Below are positions 35,046 to 47,125 of a DNA stretch of 64,000 nucleotides, in pieces. Location: positions 31,908,638 to 31,972,637 of the forward strand of contig JAGTTD010000010.1 in NCBI GenBank assembly GCA_018398585.1, written 5' to 3'. This DNA is from Simmondsia chinensis (Eukaryota > Streptophyta > Magnoliopsida > Caryophyllales > Simmondsiaceae). Made by a program: the position numbers and the translations under genes. The stretch's first letter is position 1. The number at the start of each line of letters is the position of its first letter. Below the pieces are notes generated by a model that did no database searches, was not told the DNA's origin, and was given only the letters and a program-made list of their open reading frames with translations.

Positions 35046-36243
35046 AAGGCTATGTTTGGAGCATGGAATTAGAGTCTGGAATTCCAATTCCGTTGTTTGG
35101 TTCACTTGCTAGAATTGGAATTACAATCCCACTGTCTAATTCCATAGAATTTAATTTTAACTGAAAATCATAGTTTCCAATTTCTTGGGGGTGGGGGTAA
35201 GGAATCACAATTTCATATTAACTCCATTGACCTAAAACCCAAAATGACTCCACTTGATAAAGGGCCTGTTCGGGATTGCTTATTTCGGGAAAAGAGTACT
35301 CTTTTCCAGAAAAAAGCACTTCTATGAGATTTGAGGGTGTTTGGCAACTGTGAAAAAGTGCTTTTTAATAAAAGTAGAAGCTGTTTTTCTGCTTTTAAGT
35401 AGAAGCAGAAATTTGGTGCTTCTCCTTTTAAGCAGATGCATTTGGAAAAAACTATACAATTGAGACTTAGACACAACATAAAATTTGACCTCAACCTCGA
35501 AATTACCCAAATCAAATGCCTTGAACTTGAAATAATCGAAATCATCCTAGCTCGAAGTTCGAATGACCCAAGCCGATTGACCTGAAAGTTGAAATGACTG
35601 AGATCCAGAAAATAAAATTACTCGACTTGAATGTGATGTAGACAAACTCAGTCGAAGTGGAAAATCACCCGGCCAAATTGACCCAACATTTAGTACGACC
35701 CATACCCAAAATGACCCGACCCATCTCAAATTCATGACTTGAAATTTGAAATGACATAACTCATTTGCCCCAAAACTAAGATGACACGAGTTTGAAACGA
35801 CCTAAATGAAATCAAACCTGATCATAATTGGCTTGAAACCCGAAAACACCTGGCCCGATTAATTGAAAATCCGAGATAACTTGGACACCAAATGTCTGAC
35901 ATGATAATCGATCCGATTCGACTCGAAACTCGAATAACTCAAATTCAAAGTGAATAACTCTGACCGTAATAACTTGAACGCAATGTGAACCGCTGCGACC
36001 GTAATAACTTGAATGAAATGTGTATCGCTCCGACAACTATCCAAACCGGAGTTGATTTAAAACTCAAAATACTCCAACTCAATTGAACGAAAACCCTTGA
36101 TGATTCGAAACATTATGTAATTATAATTCCGACCTCCAATTTTTTTAATGAACCAAACAATGGAATTTTCATTCCATCAGAATTGAAATTGGGATTGTAA
36201 TTTTATAGTCCAATTTTAATTTTATACCAAACAGAGCCCAAGT
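35046..36243 (-). repeat. 1.2-kb non-autonomous element with terminal-inverted-repeat-like ends
   Basis: The left end reads ggctatgtttggagcatgg. The reverse complement of the right end reads gggctctgtttggtataaaa, so a short inverted GGCTNTGTTTGG is present. The interior from 36243 to 35560 matches the copy at 30239-30850 in inverted orientation. A 35-bp direct duplication begins at 35962 and 35997. At 35263-35440 another common plant repeat phrase (gggcctgttcgggattgc, with many agcagaagc-like words) seems inserted. TSDs were not resolved. A hAT-like origin is possible but unproven. Confidence 0.5.
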
Positions 36244-36271
36244 GATTTTCGGGGAGGGGGAATGCAGCGGT

Positions 36272-37066
36272 TGTTGGAAATTATTTGTAGTATTCATCAT
36301 ATAAAATATATATTAAGAAATAATACATATTAACACATCTCAATTTGAGACTAGCATAAAAAGTTGGATACTTATACAAACAAAAAATATAATACAACAC
36401 CAACCAAACACTGTCAAATTCAAGACCAATAATACTATGCAAATAATAACAAGAATCTTTAGGCAAATTAAACAAAGAACAGAGTTTAGGAAAACATATC
36501 TTTGGGTTGAGGCACGTGAGAACGCTCTCCTTAGAAAGGAAACGCCCCTCCTACACGAGTGTTGCTTTTAGGCTTAAACGCGTTCCTTTCCCATGATTCA
36601 ACAGCCCGTCGGACCCTTATCAGTGCAGCAATGAAAGATCCCCGAACTACAACTACCAAGCTCACTATTTTTGCAAGAATATGGGAAATTGAAAGAGTAA
36701 AACATTTGATCTTGTACATATATTTTTTCCACCAAATTCATGCTTATATATACACAAAACCGTATATTTAATTTCTTTATTAAAGCACTCACAAATTTGG
36801 TCTAGCAATATATTTCATGTTCAATGTATGAATTCCAATAGTAAGAAATACTCAAGCTTTTAAGTCTATGATTAAGTTCATAAATGGCCATGTTAATTTC
36901 TTCTTCAATGCCAAGCAACTGCTAGTAACAGCCATATTATTATTGAAAGATTTTAATAACCTATAATTTATGACAATTAGTAATTATAGTAAATTTTTAT
37001 TTTTATAAAAATTTACTTCACAATAAATAATTTTTCAAATCATTAAAATGCATAATTTTTCCAACA
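36272..37066 (-). repeat. LTR (3' copy) of non-autonomous LTR element, family L
   Basis: Ends tgttgg...ccaaca. It matches 40823-41608 and 42365-43128 over its length, including a GC-richer block with gaggcacgtgagaacgctct and cggacccttatcagtgcag. Immediately right (37067-37080) the minus strand reads ATCATATGGGGGAT, a typical polypurine tract, so this is the 3' LTR of a minus-strand element. Confidence 0.85.
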
Positions 37067-40000
37067 ATCCCCCATATGATTTAAAAATTTAAAACTTAGT
37101 GAGCATTGTACTCTGTTAATACATGTAGGTATCTTTCAGGTTTGAACCAACGCTTAGTGTAAACGAGCTTCAACCTAAAGAAACCATAGTAGCATAAGAG
37201 CTTTGAACTAGACCCTTTGTAGTCAGGTTTAGACCCATCACACACACAGAATATTGGTGGTTGTAAAGTTCTATCAGTGGGACGCGTTACGGTCATGCGC
37301 ACGAAATCCTGTCTAATGAGTGTCATTAGGGAATAGCCCATTTCCCACAGTGGTGACCCCACCACCACACTCACGTAGGTGAACCCTCCAAAGGTGATCT
37401 ATGATCAACACTCCGCTAATAATATGCCTTCAGGTTTATTTAGAGGTTTTTAAAAAAAAAAAAAAACTCTACCTTAGACATCACAGTAAAGAGCACCTCA
37501 CCTTAGGAATGGGACCCGGGAATACCCTGCTATAATTAAAATAAGTTGTGCTCTTTCAACCACTCATCAGTTTTGTTTGTACCCGTTGAACCTCATTCAT
37601 GGGATCGCCATACCTCTGAGGACCGGTTTCCACAGTGGCGATTAATTTATGGGCTTCAGTCCCACTCCCCTTGATGATTAACAACACATAGGCATGTCTG
37701 CCCTTTTGTAAGCAGATCTGCAATTCTTGCTTTTCTTCTTCTTCTGATATCAGATGCTCATCATCGTTGCATATTCCTTTCAACTCAATCAATCTTGACG
37801 TTATAATGGAGCAAGCTTTTCATCTTTCCTCTCACTGGAATTCCACTGCATAGCACATCTAATGGTGAATATAATCTTCTTAATTCACTTGGATCAAAAA
37901 TCAATTAGAATGCTATGCTTTTCTCAACATAATGAACACCAAGTATATGTCATTCATAGTGCCTTTCAAATATTCAAACAATCATAGGCAATTCTCATAA
38001 ACTAGTAAAGAATGACTTTACGTAAAACTGTTAAAGAAATACCAATTTGCATTTCTCAAAGGCACTTCATTATTGTAATGCAGAGTATTTAATTTCTGCT
38101 AAGCACTAACATATGACGTGTTTTTCCTTCTCTTATTGCTTTCTATTATCGCCCATCAATTCATCTTTCAAAACAACCAATGTATTCATTTAAGTAATGA
38201 CTTTATACAAAAATCACGAAAAAATCAAAAAATCAAAATTTAGGAAATTGTCTTGATTTGAACTTTTAAGTTCAATTCTTAAAGTCAACTTCTTTGCAAA
38301 ATTTCACCAAAAATTTTCAAATACAGTGGTTGAGCTGGACGTCAAGAGAGGAGTACAATGGTTAAGTTTTTTTTAACTTAACCAAAATTCTCACATTTTA
38401 GAACTTCATGTTCATGATTCTTTTACATCAAGTAACTCTTAATCACTATGGCTAAAATTGCTTCAGCATGCATTTGTCACGGTGTGAAGATATTATCAAC
38501 AACAATGCCAACTCTACAGCCTAACAAGCACAGTATGGTACGAACAACCATTATATAATTACCAAGTGTGGAACATGTCACAAATCGCAAATTCAAGTTA
38601 AATTGTTGGGTTTAATTGTACTACTTCTCAAAGTACTCATAATCAACACAAACAGACATGATCCCACCAGTTGCAACATAAGTCATATAACTTTTTTTTT
38701 TTTTTTTGAGAGATAAACTACCCCCATATTTTAATAGTCATACAAAGATTAAAATGCAGATCATACTAACTCGGATTGACCCACAAATGAGTGCAGTTAG
38801 TTGACTTACACATTTCTCTCAACATATCAAATATTTGGTCAATCCCTTTTTTTTTCTCGTATATAAGATGCACATAATTACACTAGTGAGAAAATACCAA
38901 TTCATTTCTAGATGTTGAGTCCAATCATAAAAGCATCACATATCCATAGTGTATTAGGCTATAGCCATCCTCAAATACCCATAGTGAAGCATTAATATAT
39001 AAATTATTATAAGAATTGCTCATAGTATGCCTCATGCATCTTTGATTCAACCACGCCATCATTCACTGTAATCAAAGTGTGCCTTTATTTGTTTATCTTA
39101 GAATCATAAATATTTTAAATACCTATTTTTATACGCATACATACTAAATTAGGTCTTCTCTTTAAGCTCAAATGGAGCTGCACTTTCTTTCCGAGAATCT
39201 TACTTCTAAAAACTAGCTAAACATTTACTCTCAAAGTAGTGTAGGACTTACAAAGATGGAATGTAAATTTTCACATGAAGTTCACTTTAGCAGTCTCACA
39301 AAAGCAATGTAGAAGATTAAATTATGTTGAAAACTGATATAAGAATTATTTTATTCATTCATACTACTCCATCCATAGTGTATTTATCTATAGCCACCAA
39401 GTATAAGTCAAATAAATACCAGTCCTGAAATTGCGTTTTATTTTGCACCAAATCAAAAGAAAATACTACCATATTAAATAATCCACACAAAGAACTAGCC
39501 TTAGCTTAGACTTTTATGTAACCTCTTAAAATCCTTAATGCTTATGATATTGTTGAGGCCCCAAACAAACAATAATATTCAACCAGTTCACTTGAATTTT
39601 CATTTAGATCTACTTTAGTGTCCATTATCCATTCTTTTGGATATTTTGCTCATTAGTTCTTTTCCATTTCACTTAATCGTTATCTTTCTTTATTCACTTG
39701 TTTGTAAAGTTTCTACAACAACTTTAACAACACCTTTTATTATTATTATTATTTTTTAATGTTACTAACATATAAGATCTTTATATATCTTACTTAATTA
39801 ATAAGTTGCTACAAATAGTATGCATCATTTATATAGAAAAGGTTAGTACTCATTTCACAATTTCATACAATGAGATTCAAATCATTTGATACTAGACAAT
39901 AAAGAATATAATGATCATTATAATGACTTTATCTAAATTGTCCATAAACCAAGGAAGACTACATTTTTTATATACATAACTTGTGAATTATAAATCAACA

Positions 40001-40822
40001 TTTAGTGGAGAAATTGATTCAAAGAAAACACAAAACAATTATATACTTCAATTTCTCATGTAGAGACAAAGTACAAAAGAAATTAATGAAATAATTAGGT
40101 ACAATTCTACCAATAGTAATTCCTTTTAAAACTAGTATATTTTCATCCAAAAAAAGAACTATACAATTACAACAAGAGTGATCATATTAATCTCTTTTAA
40201 TTTAACACTAGAGCAACACATGCAAATACACATTGAGAGAAACTCAAGTTCAAATATACGAAATCTCAACCATCACAAATCATCAAAGTGCCAACTTGAC
40301 TTAGTCAACTATCCAAGTTTCTCAATTAGTAAGGATAGTAAATTAATAAGTAAAGTTTTCTTAAAGTAATGCATACTCATAACAATTGATAGTATCAGTA
40401 TTGAATAAAACCGAAATGACCATCTAAAACAACAAAAGAAAAATATTTTAACAGTAATATGACACATTTTGTCTTTCACTAAAATGTTCACATGATATAA
40501 AACTTTGCAACCAAAGTCCAACATTATTATTAAGTCGACATTATACTTCTTTTCATATATTAATTAAATAATTATATTACAAATCACTAATTTTCTCAAT
40601 GGAAATTAACAAGAAATGGGAAATAACCTGATAATTCTTCATTTATTCAATATTTTCTTTGAATTTTCTCCCTAGCCACTATTTTTTTTTCATGTACCAA
40701 TATAATTAATTGAAAAATGAGATAGGGTAATATAGTTTTCCATATGATAAAAATTAAAGTATATTGAATAATATTTAAAATTTTCAAATATTTTAATAAG
40801 GCAAAATTTTTCTTTCTAAGAC
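37067..40822 (-). mobile_element. Interior of non-autonomous LTR element, family L
   Basis: Lies between two LTR copies. It begins with a polypurine tract (37067-37080). The following 700 bp (to about 37800) is moderately GC and carries phrases such as ttcccacagtggtgaccc, later echoed by tttccacagtggcg. The rest is very AT-rich. No gag, protease, integrase or RT was recognised on either strand; the 92- and 78-aa frames at 37096 and 37556 have no known domain. A tRNA-Met primer site is not visible next to the 40823 LTR end. This fits a large retrotransposon derivative depending on an autonomous relative. Confidence 0.65.
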
Positions 40823-41608
40823 TGTTGAAAAATATTTGTAGTATTCATCATATAAAATATATATTAAGAAACAACACATATTAACACATCTTAATTTGAG
40901 ACTAACATAAAAAGTTGGATACTTATACAAACAAAAAATATAATACAAAACCAATCAAACACTGTCAAATTCAAGACCAATAATACTATGTAAATAATAA
41001 CAAGAATGTTTAGGCAAATTAAACAAAGAACGGAGTTTAGGAAAACATATCTTTGGGTTGAGGCACGTGAGAACGCTCTCCTTAGAAAGGAAACGCCCTT
41101 CCTGCACGAGTATTGCTTTTAGGCTTAAACGCGTACCTTTCCCAGGATTCAATAACCCGTCGGACCCTTATCAGTGCAGCAATGAAAGATCCCCGAAGTG
41201 CAACTACCAAGCTCGCTATTTTTGCAAGAATATGGGAAATTGAAAGAGTAAAACATTTGATCTTGTACATATATTTTTTCCACCAAATTCATGCTTATAT
41301 ATATACACAAAACCGTATATTTAATTCCTTTATTAAAGCACCCACAAATTTGGTCTAGCAATAAATTTCATGTTCAATATATGAATTCCAATAGTGAGAA
41401 ATACTCAAGCTTTTAAGTCCATGGTTAAATTCATAAATGACCATGTTAATTTCTTCTTCAATGCCAAGCAACGGCTAGTAACAGCCATATTATTATTGAA
41501 AGATTTTAATAGCCTATAATTTATGATAATTAGTGATTATAGTAAATTTTTATAAAAATAAAAATTTACTTCACAATAAATAATTTTTTAAACCATTAAA
41601 ATGCAAAA
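40823..41608 (-). repeat. LTR (5' copy) of family L, outer end truncated
   Basis: Starts tgttgaaaaat and is colinear with 36272-37066, but about 12 terminal bases (the ccaaca end) are missing where it meets unrelated sequence (tggggtggctagg) at 41609. That loss prevents a TSD test for the element. Confidence 0.8.
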
Positions 41609-42364
41609 TGGGGTGGCTAGGGGCTTGTAGTAAAACGGCGTCCAGCCACCCAACCCTTAGGCCACGAATTTAGAAGACAGAAAAACATTCAAATTTTGTT
41701 GGAAAACGTAAAGATAAAAAGGGACACAAAATTCCCTGCACCCTCCCCCTCTTTAGGGATTCTATGCCTAGGCTAGCTTGTTCTTTAGGCCCCCAGTATT
41801 CATGTTGCTTAGCCCTAGTTTTTATGCACAAATAAATTAAAAAATGTTGTATTTAATATAACGTCCAGTACCACATAACGTCCGGTATTACATAACGCTC
41901 AGTACCATATGAGAGTATAATGTACAGTAATATAATATAATTAATATGTGTACAGTACTATATAAAGTTTTTCTATAAAGAGGGTTTAGGGGACTCTTTA
42001 ATTTCCCAAGTTATGCATAATTCTCTTCTTTTATAATATTTCTTTTGGTATTTGTGTTTCATTTTGAAAAGTCAAAGACGTTCATCACCTCGTTGTTCAA
42101 ACCAATACACCTAAGCTCCTTAGATATTCATTTATAAAGGAGGAACAAGAATGAAAAGAAAGAGGCAGCAAACAAAAATGAGGGAGAAATGCATATTGGG
42201 GATCTTTCCATAAAAGCTTGAGTACAACATATCCTATCTAATCAAATTTGTCACAAATGCCTGTCAAACAGTTTAAGTTCATATCGTTTATCTTTGAGGC
42301 TTGAGCGTGGATGGACATATTCCCACTGTTCAACTATTTATGTACATTTTTCTTGTTTTGCTCC
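41609..42364. other. Spacer with short direct repeats
   Basis: At about 41858-41912 the phrase ataacgtccagtaccac is repeated three times in diverged form (ataacgtccggtattac, ataacgctcagtaccat), with echoes to 41960. No gene. 42360-42364 is the TSD of the next LTR. Confidence 0.5.
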
Positions 42365-43128
42365 TGTTGAAAATATTTTATAACAATCATCAAATAATAC
42401 ACTAATAACATGAAAATATATACTACAATATATATATCAATCAAGAACTAGTAAGTACATCAATGTTTATAGTGCCAAAAATACAATACATAACATTATT
42501 AAGATATCATCAAAGCAAAAACCATCAATTCTGATATAAATAACAACAAATACAAAAAAAAAAAAAAAATTAAATAGAGGAAGGAGTTTTAAAAGATATA
42601 TCTTACGTTGGGTTTGAGGCACGTGAGAACGCTCTCCTTAGAAAGGAAACGTTCCTTCTGCACGAGTGTTGCTATTCAGCTTAAATGCGCTCCTTTCCCT
42701 GGATTCAACAACCCATCGGACCTCTATCAGTGCAGTAATAAAAGATCCTTGAACTACACCTACTAAGTTCACTATTTTTTCACAAGCATAAAGAGGATTG
42801 AAAGAATAAAATATTTTATTTTGTATCTAATTTTCCATCATACCTATAAAGCTTATATATATACAAAAATCTATAGTTGATTTTTCAAAATTCCAACGTT
42901 GGCTATGTTAATTGGCTGTCTAAATTCTCATGAACGGCTACAAACGCCTCATGCTTGCATTATTGTATTTATTACATCATTGAATATTTGTTTTAATGTG
43001 TCTTAAGTTTGAGGACTAAATATTTACAATTAAGAAAAGAAATCTTCTTTTGTAAAATAATCTTTTCACTTGAAAATAGTAGAAAGAATAAATAATAATT
43101 AAATCAATAAATATATAATTTTCCAACG
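42365..43128 (-). repeat. Solo LTR of family L with TSD
   Basis: 764 bp from tgttgaaa to ccaacg, flanked by gctcc at 42360-42364 and 43129-43133. It is more diverged from the other two copies than they are from each other by eye. The terminal A is changed to G. The 5-bp TSD matches copia-type integrases. Confidence 0.82.
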
Positions 43129-43332
43129 GCTCCTCTTTCTTCCTTTCATTTTGAGCGCGGGTGAAATGCTTGTTTGGTGTCATTTTATTATTGCATTATT
43201 TTTCTAGAAACTAAAATGCTTTGCAAACATTTTTTAGTATTTTTCTAGAAACCAAAAATAGGAACACATAATCATTTTTAAACCATGATTTTTTTCAAAA
43301 ATAAAAAATTACCAAAAAAAAATAACAAACAT

Positions 43333-43337
43333 ATTAT
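43333..43337. repeat. TSD (ATTAT), left copy, of copia element 1
   Basis: Matches 48556-48560 exactly, directly outside both LTRs. Confidence 0.88.
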
Positions 43338-43500
43338 TGTGAATAATTATGATTAAATGAGAAAATGAGTACATAGGAGGCCTCAATATATAGGCAAAGA
43401 CAATGACCAAAAAACTAAACTACCCCTAGTGGTTACAGAAGTCAAAGGGCAAAAGTGTAAAATACAGAACCCTAGGAATACTCTAGAATATAGTCTAATA
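43338..43500 (-). repeat. 3' LTR of copia element 1
   Basis: 163 bp, from tgtgaataattatg to tagtctaata on the plus strand. In element orientation it begins TATTAGAC rather than TG and ends CACA. A TATATATTGAGG-like sequence could be the TATA region. It differs from the 5' LTR by an 11-bp duplication, a 2-bp indel and a few substitutions. Confidence 0.92.
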
Positions 43501-43512
43501 GGTCCCCTCAAT
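43501..43512 (-). promoter_or_regulatory. Polypurine tract of copia element 1
   Basis: The minus strand reads ATTGAGGGGACC directly before the 3' LTR, the usual site for plus-strand cDNA priming. Confidence 0.75.
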
Positions 43513-44896
43513 CTGAGCGGGGTGGTAGCACGCGAAGATTAGCCTTGTGTTGAAAGAAACGATCAGCTACAAGACCCTTGGTGAGAATATCGGCTACCTG
43601 CTTGTTGGTCGGAGTGTAATGAACTTTAAGATCACCCTTGAGGACTTTCTCCCGAACATAGTGAAAGTCAACATCGTGCTTGCTACGATCATTGGACACC
43701 TGGTTAGCGGCAAGGTACGAGGCTGAGAGGTTGTCACAGTAAACAATGATGGGACCTGGGTGACGGATGGCAAGGTCGCGTATGATGTACCGAAGCCAGT
43801 CACTTTCAGCAACAGCTTGAGCCACAGCTCGATACTCAGATTCTGTTGTACTTTTGGAAATAGTTATCTGCTTTTTGGCCCGCCATGAAATAAGATTGGG
43901 TCCAAGGTAGACGGCATAACCAGTGGTAGAGCGACGAGTGTCAGGACATCCACCCAAGTCGGCATCAGCGAAGGCTGTGAGAGTGAGAGTGAGAGTGCAA
44001 GCAGGTTGTAGGAGGAGACCATGGTCAGAAGTGGATTTGAGATATCGAAGAATGCGCTTCACATCCTGCCAGTGAGGGTTGCGAGGAGCATGCATAAACT
44101 GGGAAACCAGGTTGACGGCATAGCATATGTCCGGACGGGTTATAGTGAGGTACTGCAGGGCACCCACTGCACTTCTATACTCAGTAGGGTCCTCAAGAAG
44201 GTCACCGTCACTCAAGGAGAGATGTGCTCGGGTGGGTAGGGGGGTTTTGACTGGTTTGGCATCACAGAGACTATGTTTGGTGAGAAGGTCAACAGTGTAC
44301 TTGTATTGAGAGAGAAAAATTCTACTAGGGTTGCGAGAGGCTTGAATACGGAGAAAGAAATGTAACGGTCCAAGGTCCTTCATCGCAAATTGGGTGGAGA
44401 AGGACTGGATGAGAGACGTGAGGTGCGAATGGTCAGACCTAGTGAGAATGATGTCATCAACATAGAGGAGAAGACAGGTGAGATGAGAACATGTTTTATG
44501 GATGAATAGGGAGGGATCAACCCGACAACAAATGAAACCAAGACTAATAAGGAACGTACTGAACCGTTGAAACCACGCCCGAGGAGCCTGTTTCAAACCA
44601 TATAATGCTTTCCGAAGGCGACATACGTGAGTAGGATACTTTGGATGTATGAAGCCCTGTGGTTGTTTCATATAAACTACTTCCTTAAGATGACCGTGTA
44701 GGAATGCATTTTTAACGTCCAACTGCTTTATGGGCCAGTTGTACGTGACAGCAAGGGTGAGTATAAAGCGTATGGTGGTAGGTTTAACAACTGGACTAAA
44801 AGTCTCCTTATAATTAAGACCTTCACATTGATGAAAGCCTTGAGCAACAAGGCGAGCTTTGAATTGTTTAACCGAACCATCTGCTTTATACTTCAC
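43508..44896 (-). pseudogene. Copia 1 reverse transcriptase and RNase H
   Basis: The 462-residue open segment is the intact C-terminal part of pol. It contains ARLVAQGFHQCEGLNYKETF then SPVVKPTTIRF, DVKNAFLHGHLKEVVYMKQP, ALYGLKQAPRAWFQRF, the catalytic CLLLYVDDIIL and the RNase H region: AFADADLGGCPDTRRSTTGY, ISWRAKKQITISKSTTESEY and HYTPTNKQVADILTKGL. Catalytic residues (YVDD; RNase H D and E) look intact. The frame continues upstream into 44906-45979 except for one TGA (44906-44908) replacing a Trp, so the polyprotein was a single frame. Confidence 0.95.
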
Positions 44897-44905
44897 CTTA
44901 TATTT

Positions 44906-45979
44906 TCAAGTACTTCCTACAAGGTTTTTCGAGAGATCATGGGGGACGAGGTCCCAAGTGTTGTTAAGAAGTAGGGCAACAAATTCATCCGCCATGGCTT
45001 GCTGCCATTGGGGGTTTTTAACGGCCTGCGAGTAACATGGGGGCTCCTGAATTACCGTAATAGATGATAGGGAAAGTGGGTACCGAGTTTTACAGATTCC
45101 ATCCTTAAGCCTAGTATGCATGGGATGCAGATTTTGGACAGGGGAAGGTGGGGAGGGTGGCGGTTCAGACACGGAGCTAGGTTTGGACTCGACACTTAGG
45201 ATGGGTGACGAGGTAGTATCATCGCTAGGAACTGGGACCGGGGACACAGGAGGGGGAGAGGGTGTAGGTCCGGGCGAGGGCAGCTCGGGCAGCGGTTGCA
45301 TGGGTGGCCAGGTCGGATGACTGACACCAGCAAGGGCAGGATTGGCTGTGGGCACCAGCAGGGGCGGCCCACGGTCAGCTGGCGGAGCTGCGGTTTGGAC
45401 CGGGACAGGGAGCGCCGAGGCAGGACCCGGAGATGGGGAAGTGCAAATGACCAACGGTGCATTATGGGAAGCATCAGTTGCGGGCACATTAGGACTAACA
45501 AGTTCAGGGTAAGGGAATTGAGTTTCATCAAAGACGACATGCCTACTAACATACATTCGTTTATTTAAGACATCAAAACATCGGTAACTTTTATATCGAG
45601 CCGCATACCCAAGAAAAATACAGGGAGTGGACCGAGGAGCTAATTTATGAGGGGCACGAGATGTGATGTTAGGGTAACATACACACCCAAATACTCTAAA
45701 ACGATTATGATCAGGGTTGGTACGAAAAAGCTTTTGAAAGGGAGAGAAGTTAGAAAGATTTGGCATAGGAAGATGGTTTATTGTAAAACATGCCGTGCAA
45801 AAAGCGTCATCCCAATATTCATAAGGAAGTTTGGAATGAATTAAAAGAGTCCGTGCCATTTCAGATAAATGTCGATGCTTGCGTTCCGCTAGCCCATTTT
45901 GTTCGGGGGTATCAGGACATGATAGTCGAAAGTGAATTCCAGCATCCCCGCATATGATCGAATTCACCCCCACCATCAC
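44906..45979 (-). pseudogene. Copia 1 integrase C-terminal half and linker to RT
   Basis: Begins within integrase. PDTPEQNGLAERKHRHLSEM carries the last glutamate of the DDE triad, followed by the GYWDDAFCTACFTINHLPMP-type region, PHKLAPRSTPCIFLGYAARY and KSYRCFDVLNKRMYVSRHVV. A long Pro/Ser-rich linker follows, then HTRLKDGICK and ALLLNNTWDLVPHDL leading into RT. It ends at TGA in a Trp position. The upstream integrase half lies in another frame (45912-46523), joined by a one-base shift near 45945-45960. Confidence 0.93.
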
Positions 45980-46523
45980 TTTGGAAAACTTTAATTTTTA
46001 GATTAAATTGGTTTTCAACTAAATTTTTGAAACCGGTGAAGATGTCATAAACTTCAAATTTGCGTCGCATCGGATATAGCCATGTAAAACGGGAAAAATC
46101 ATCAATGAATAAAACATAGTATTTATATGCAGAATTAGAAGAAACAGACAATTGCCAAACATCGGAATGTATAAGTTGCAAAGGCATAGTTGTATTATGT
46201 AGCACACGTTCAGAAGACAGTTTCCTAGATTTGCCCAAACACCAGGAAGAACATTTATCCAGAAACTTAACAGAAGGACAAAAATGCTGTTTACATAAAG
46301 TATCAAGAACAGAATTCCCTAGGTGCCCTAGTCGCTGATGCCATAATGCGCCGTGAGTGACCCGAGCAAGGAGCCCAATATCATGTGGTGAGAAGTTATA
46401 TAGTGGTCCATTACTGGGCACTTGTAGAAGCGGTGTCCCCTTAGCTTGGTCCTTAACACAAAAAGAGTTTGAGTCAAATTCAACTCGACATTTGTTTTCA
46501 CGACATAATTGTTTAATTGACAA
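45912..46523 (-). pseudogene. Copia 1 integrase N-terminal half
   Basis: Contains the HHCC zinc-binding part (LWHQRLGHLGNSVL, then CSSWCLGKSRKL, where the second cysteine position appears as Trp in the usual CxxC spacing) and the first two catalytic aspartates (LIHSDVW; FQSDGGGEFD). The overlap with the 46328-47089 frame marks a frameshift near 46500-46520, and its downstream end is out of frame with 44906-45979. Integrase would insert the cDNA, producing the 5-bp TSD. Confidence 0.92.
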
Positions 46524-47089
46524 AGGTTGTGAGTTAAGTTGGGGACTAGCATGACATTGTTTAAATGAAGGGGTGTTTTCGGTATTTTTGTAGTGCCCCC
46601 ATGTGTTACAGGCAGTAATGCCCCATTTCCAACAAGAACCCCTTTATGACCAGAGTAAGGAAGAAGATTATAGAGGATACCTGGGTTAGGCGTCATATGA
46701 TTGGAGGCACCCGAGTCAGGGTACCAGTTGTAGTCATGTGGTTCCCCCATTGTCACGACAGCAAAAGATTGGCTGGGATCCGGGAACGAGGAGTTGTCAA
46801 AGCAATGAGGGCAAGCAACAGCAATATGACCAGTTTGTGAGCAAATCTGACAAAATTGGGGAGCGGGACCGAGCACACCTGCATTAGAGTGAAAGGGGGG
46901 ACCAACCGGAGGTCGAACAGAGTAAGAAGCACTAGAGGGGGGGTGCCCCAAGATGAGACCTGTATGGTGGGCCGGGGGAGGGTGGCTTGCCACCACGGCC
47001 CCAACGGCCGCCTTTCCCTTTCCGACCACGACCCCGGCCGTGGCCACCATGGGTGTGGTTAGGTTGGGGGGTTCCCCAGAAGCAACCAT
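46328..47089 (-). pseudogene. Copia 1 gag zinc knuckle and protease
   Basis: After a Gly/Ala/Pro-rich stretch, the CCHC knuckle FCQICSQTGHIAVACPHC binds element RNA. The aspartic protease follows with WYPDSGASNHMTPNPG (DSG active site) and HKGVLVGNGALLPVTHGGTT. The frame is the same as that of gag 47126-47530, from which it is separated by one TGA (47126-47128). It ends out of frame with integrase. Confidence 0.93.
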
Positions 47090-47125
47090 GGCATGAGCGG
47101 GGTGTAGATTGGGACGTCCAGTGTT

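Noticed and set aside
43594..45568. Plus-strand frames across copia element 1 (for example 44021-44239, 45120-45320, 45296-45568)
   Set aside because: They are antisense shadows of pol, whose motifs are unambiguous on the minus strand.
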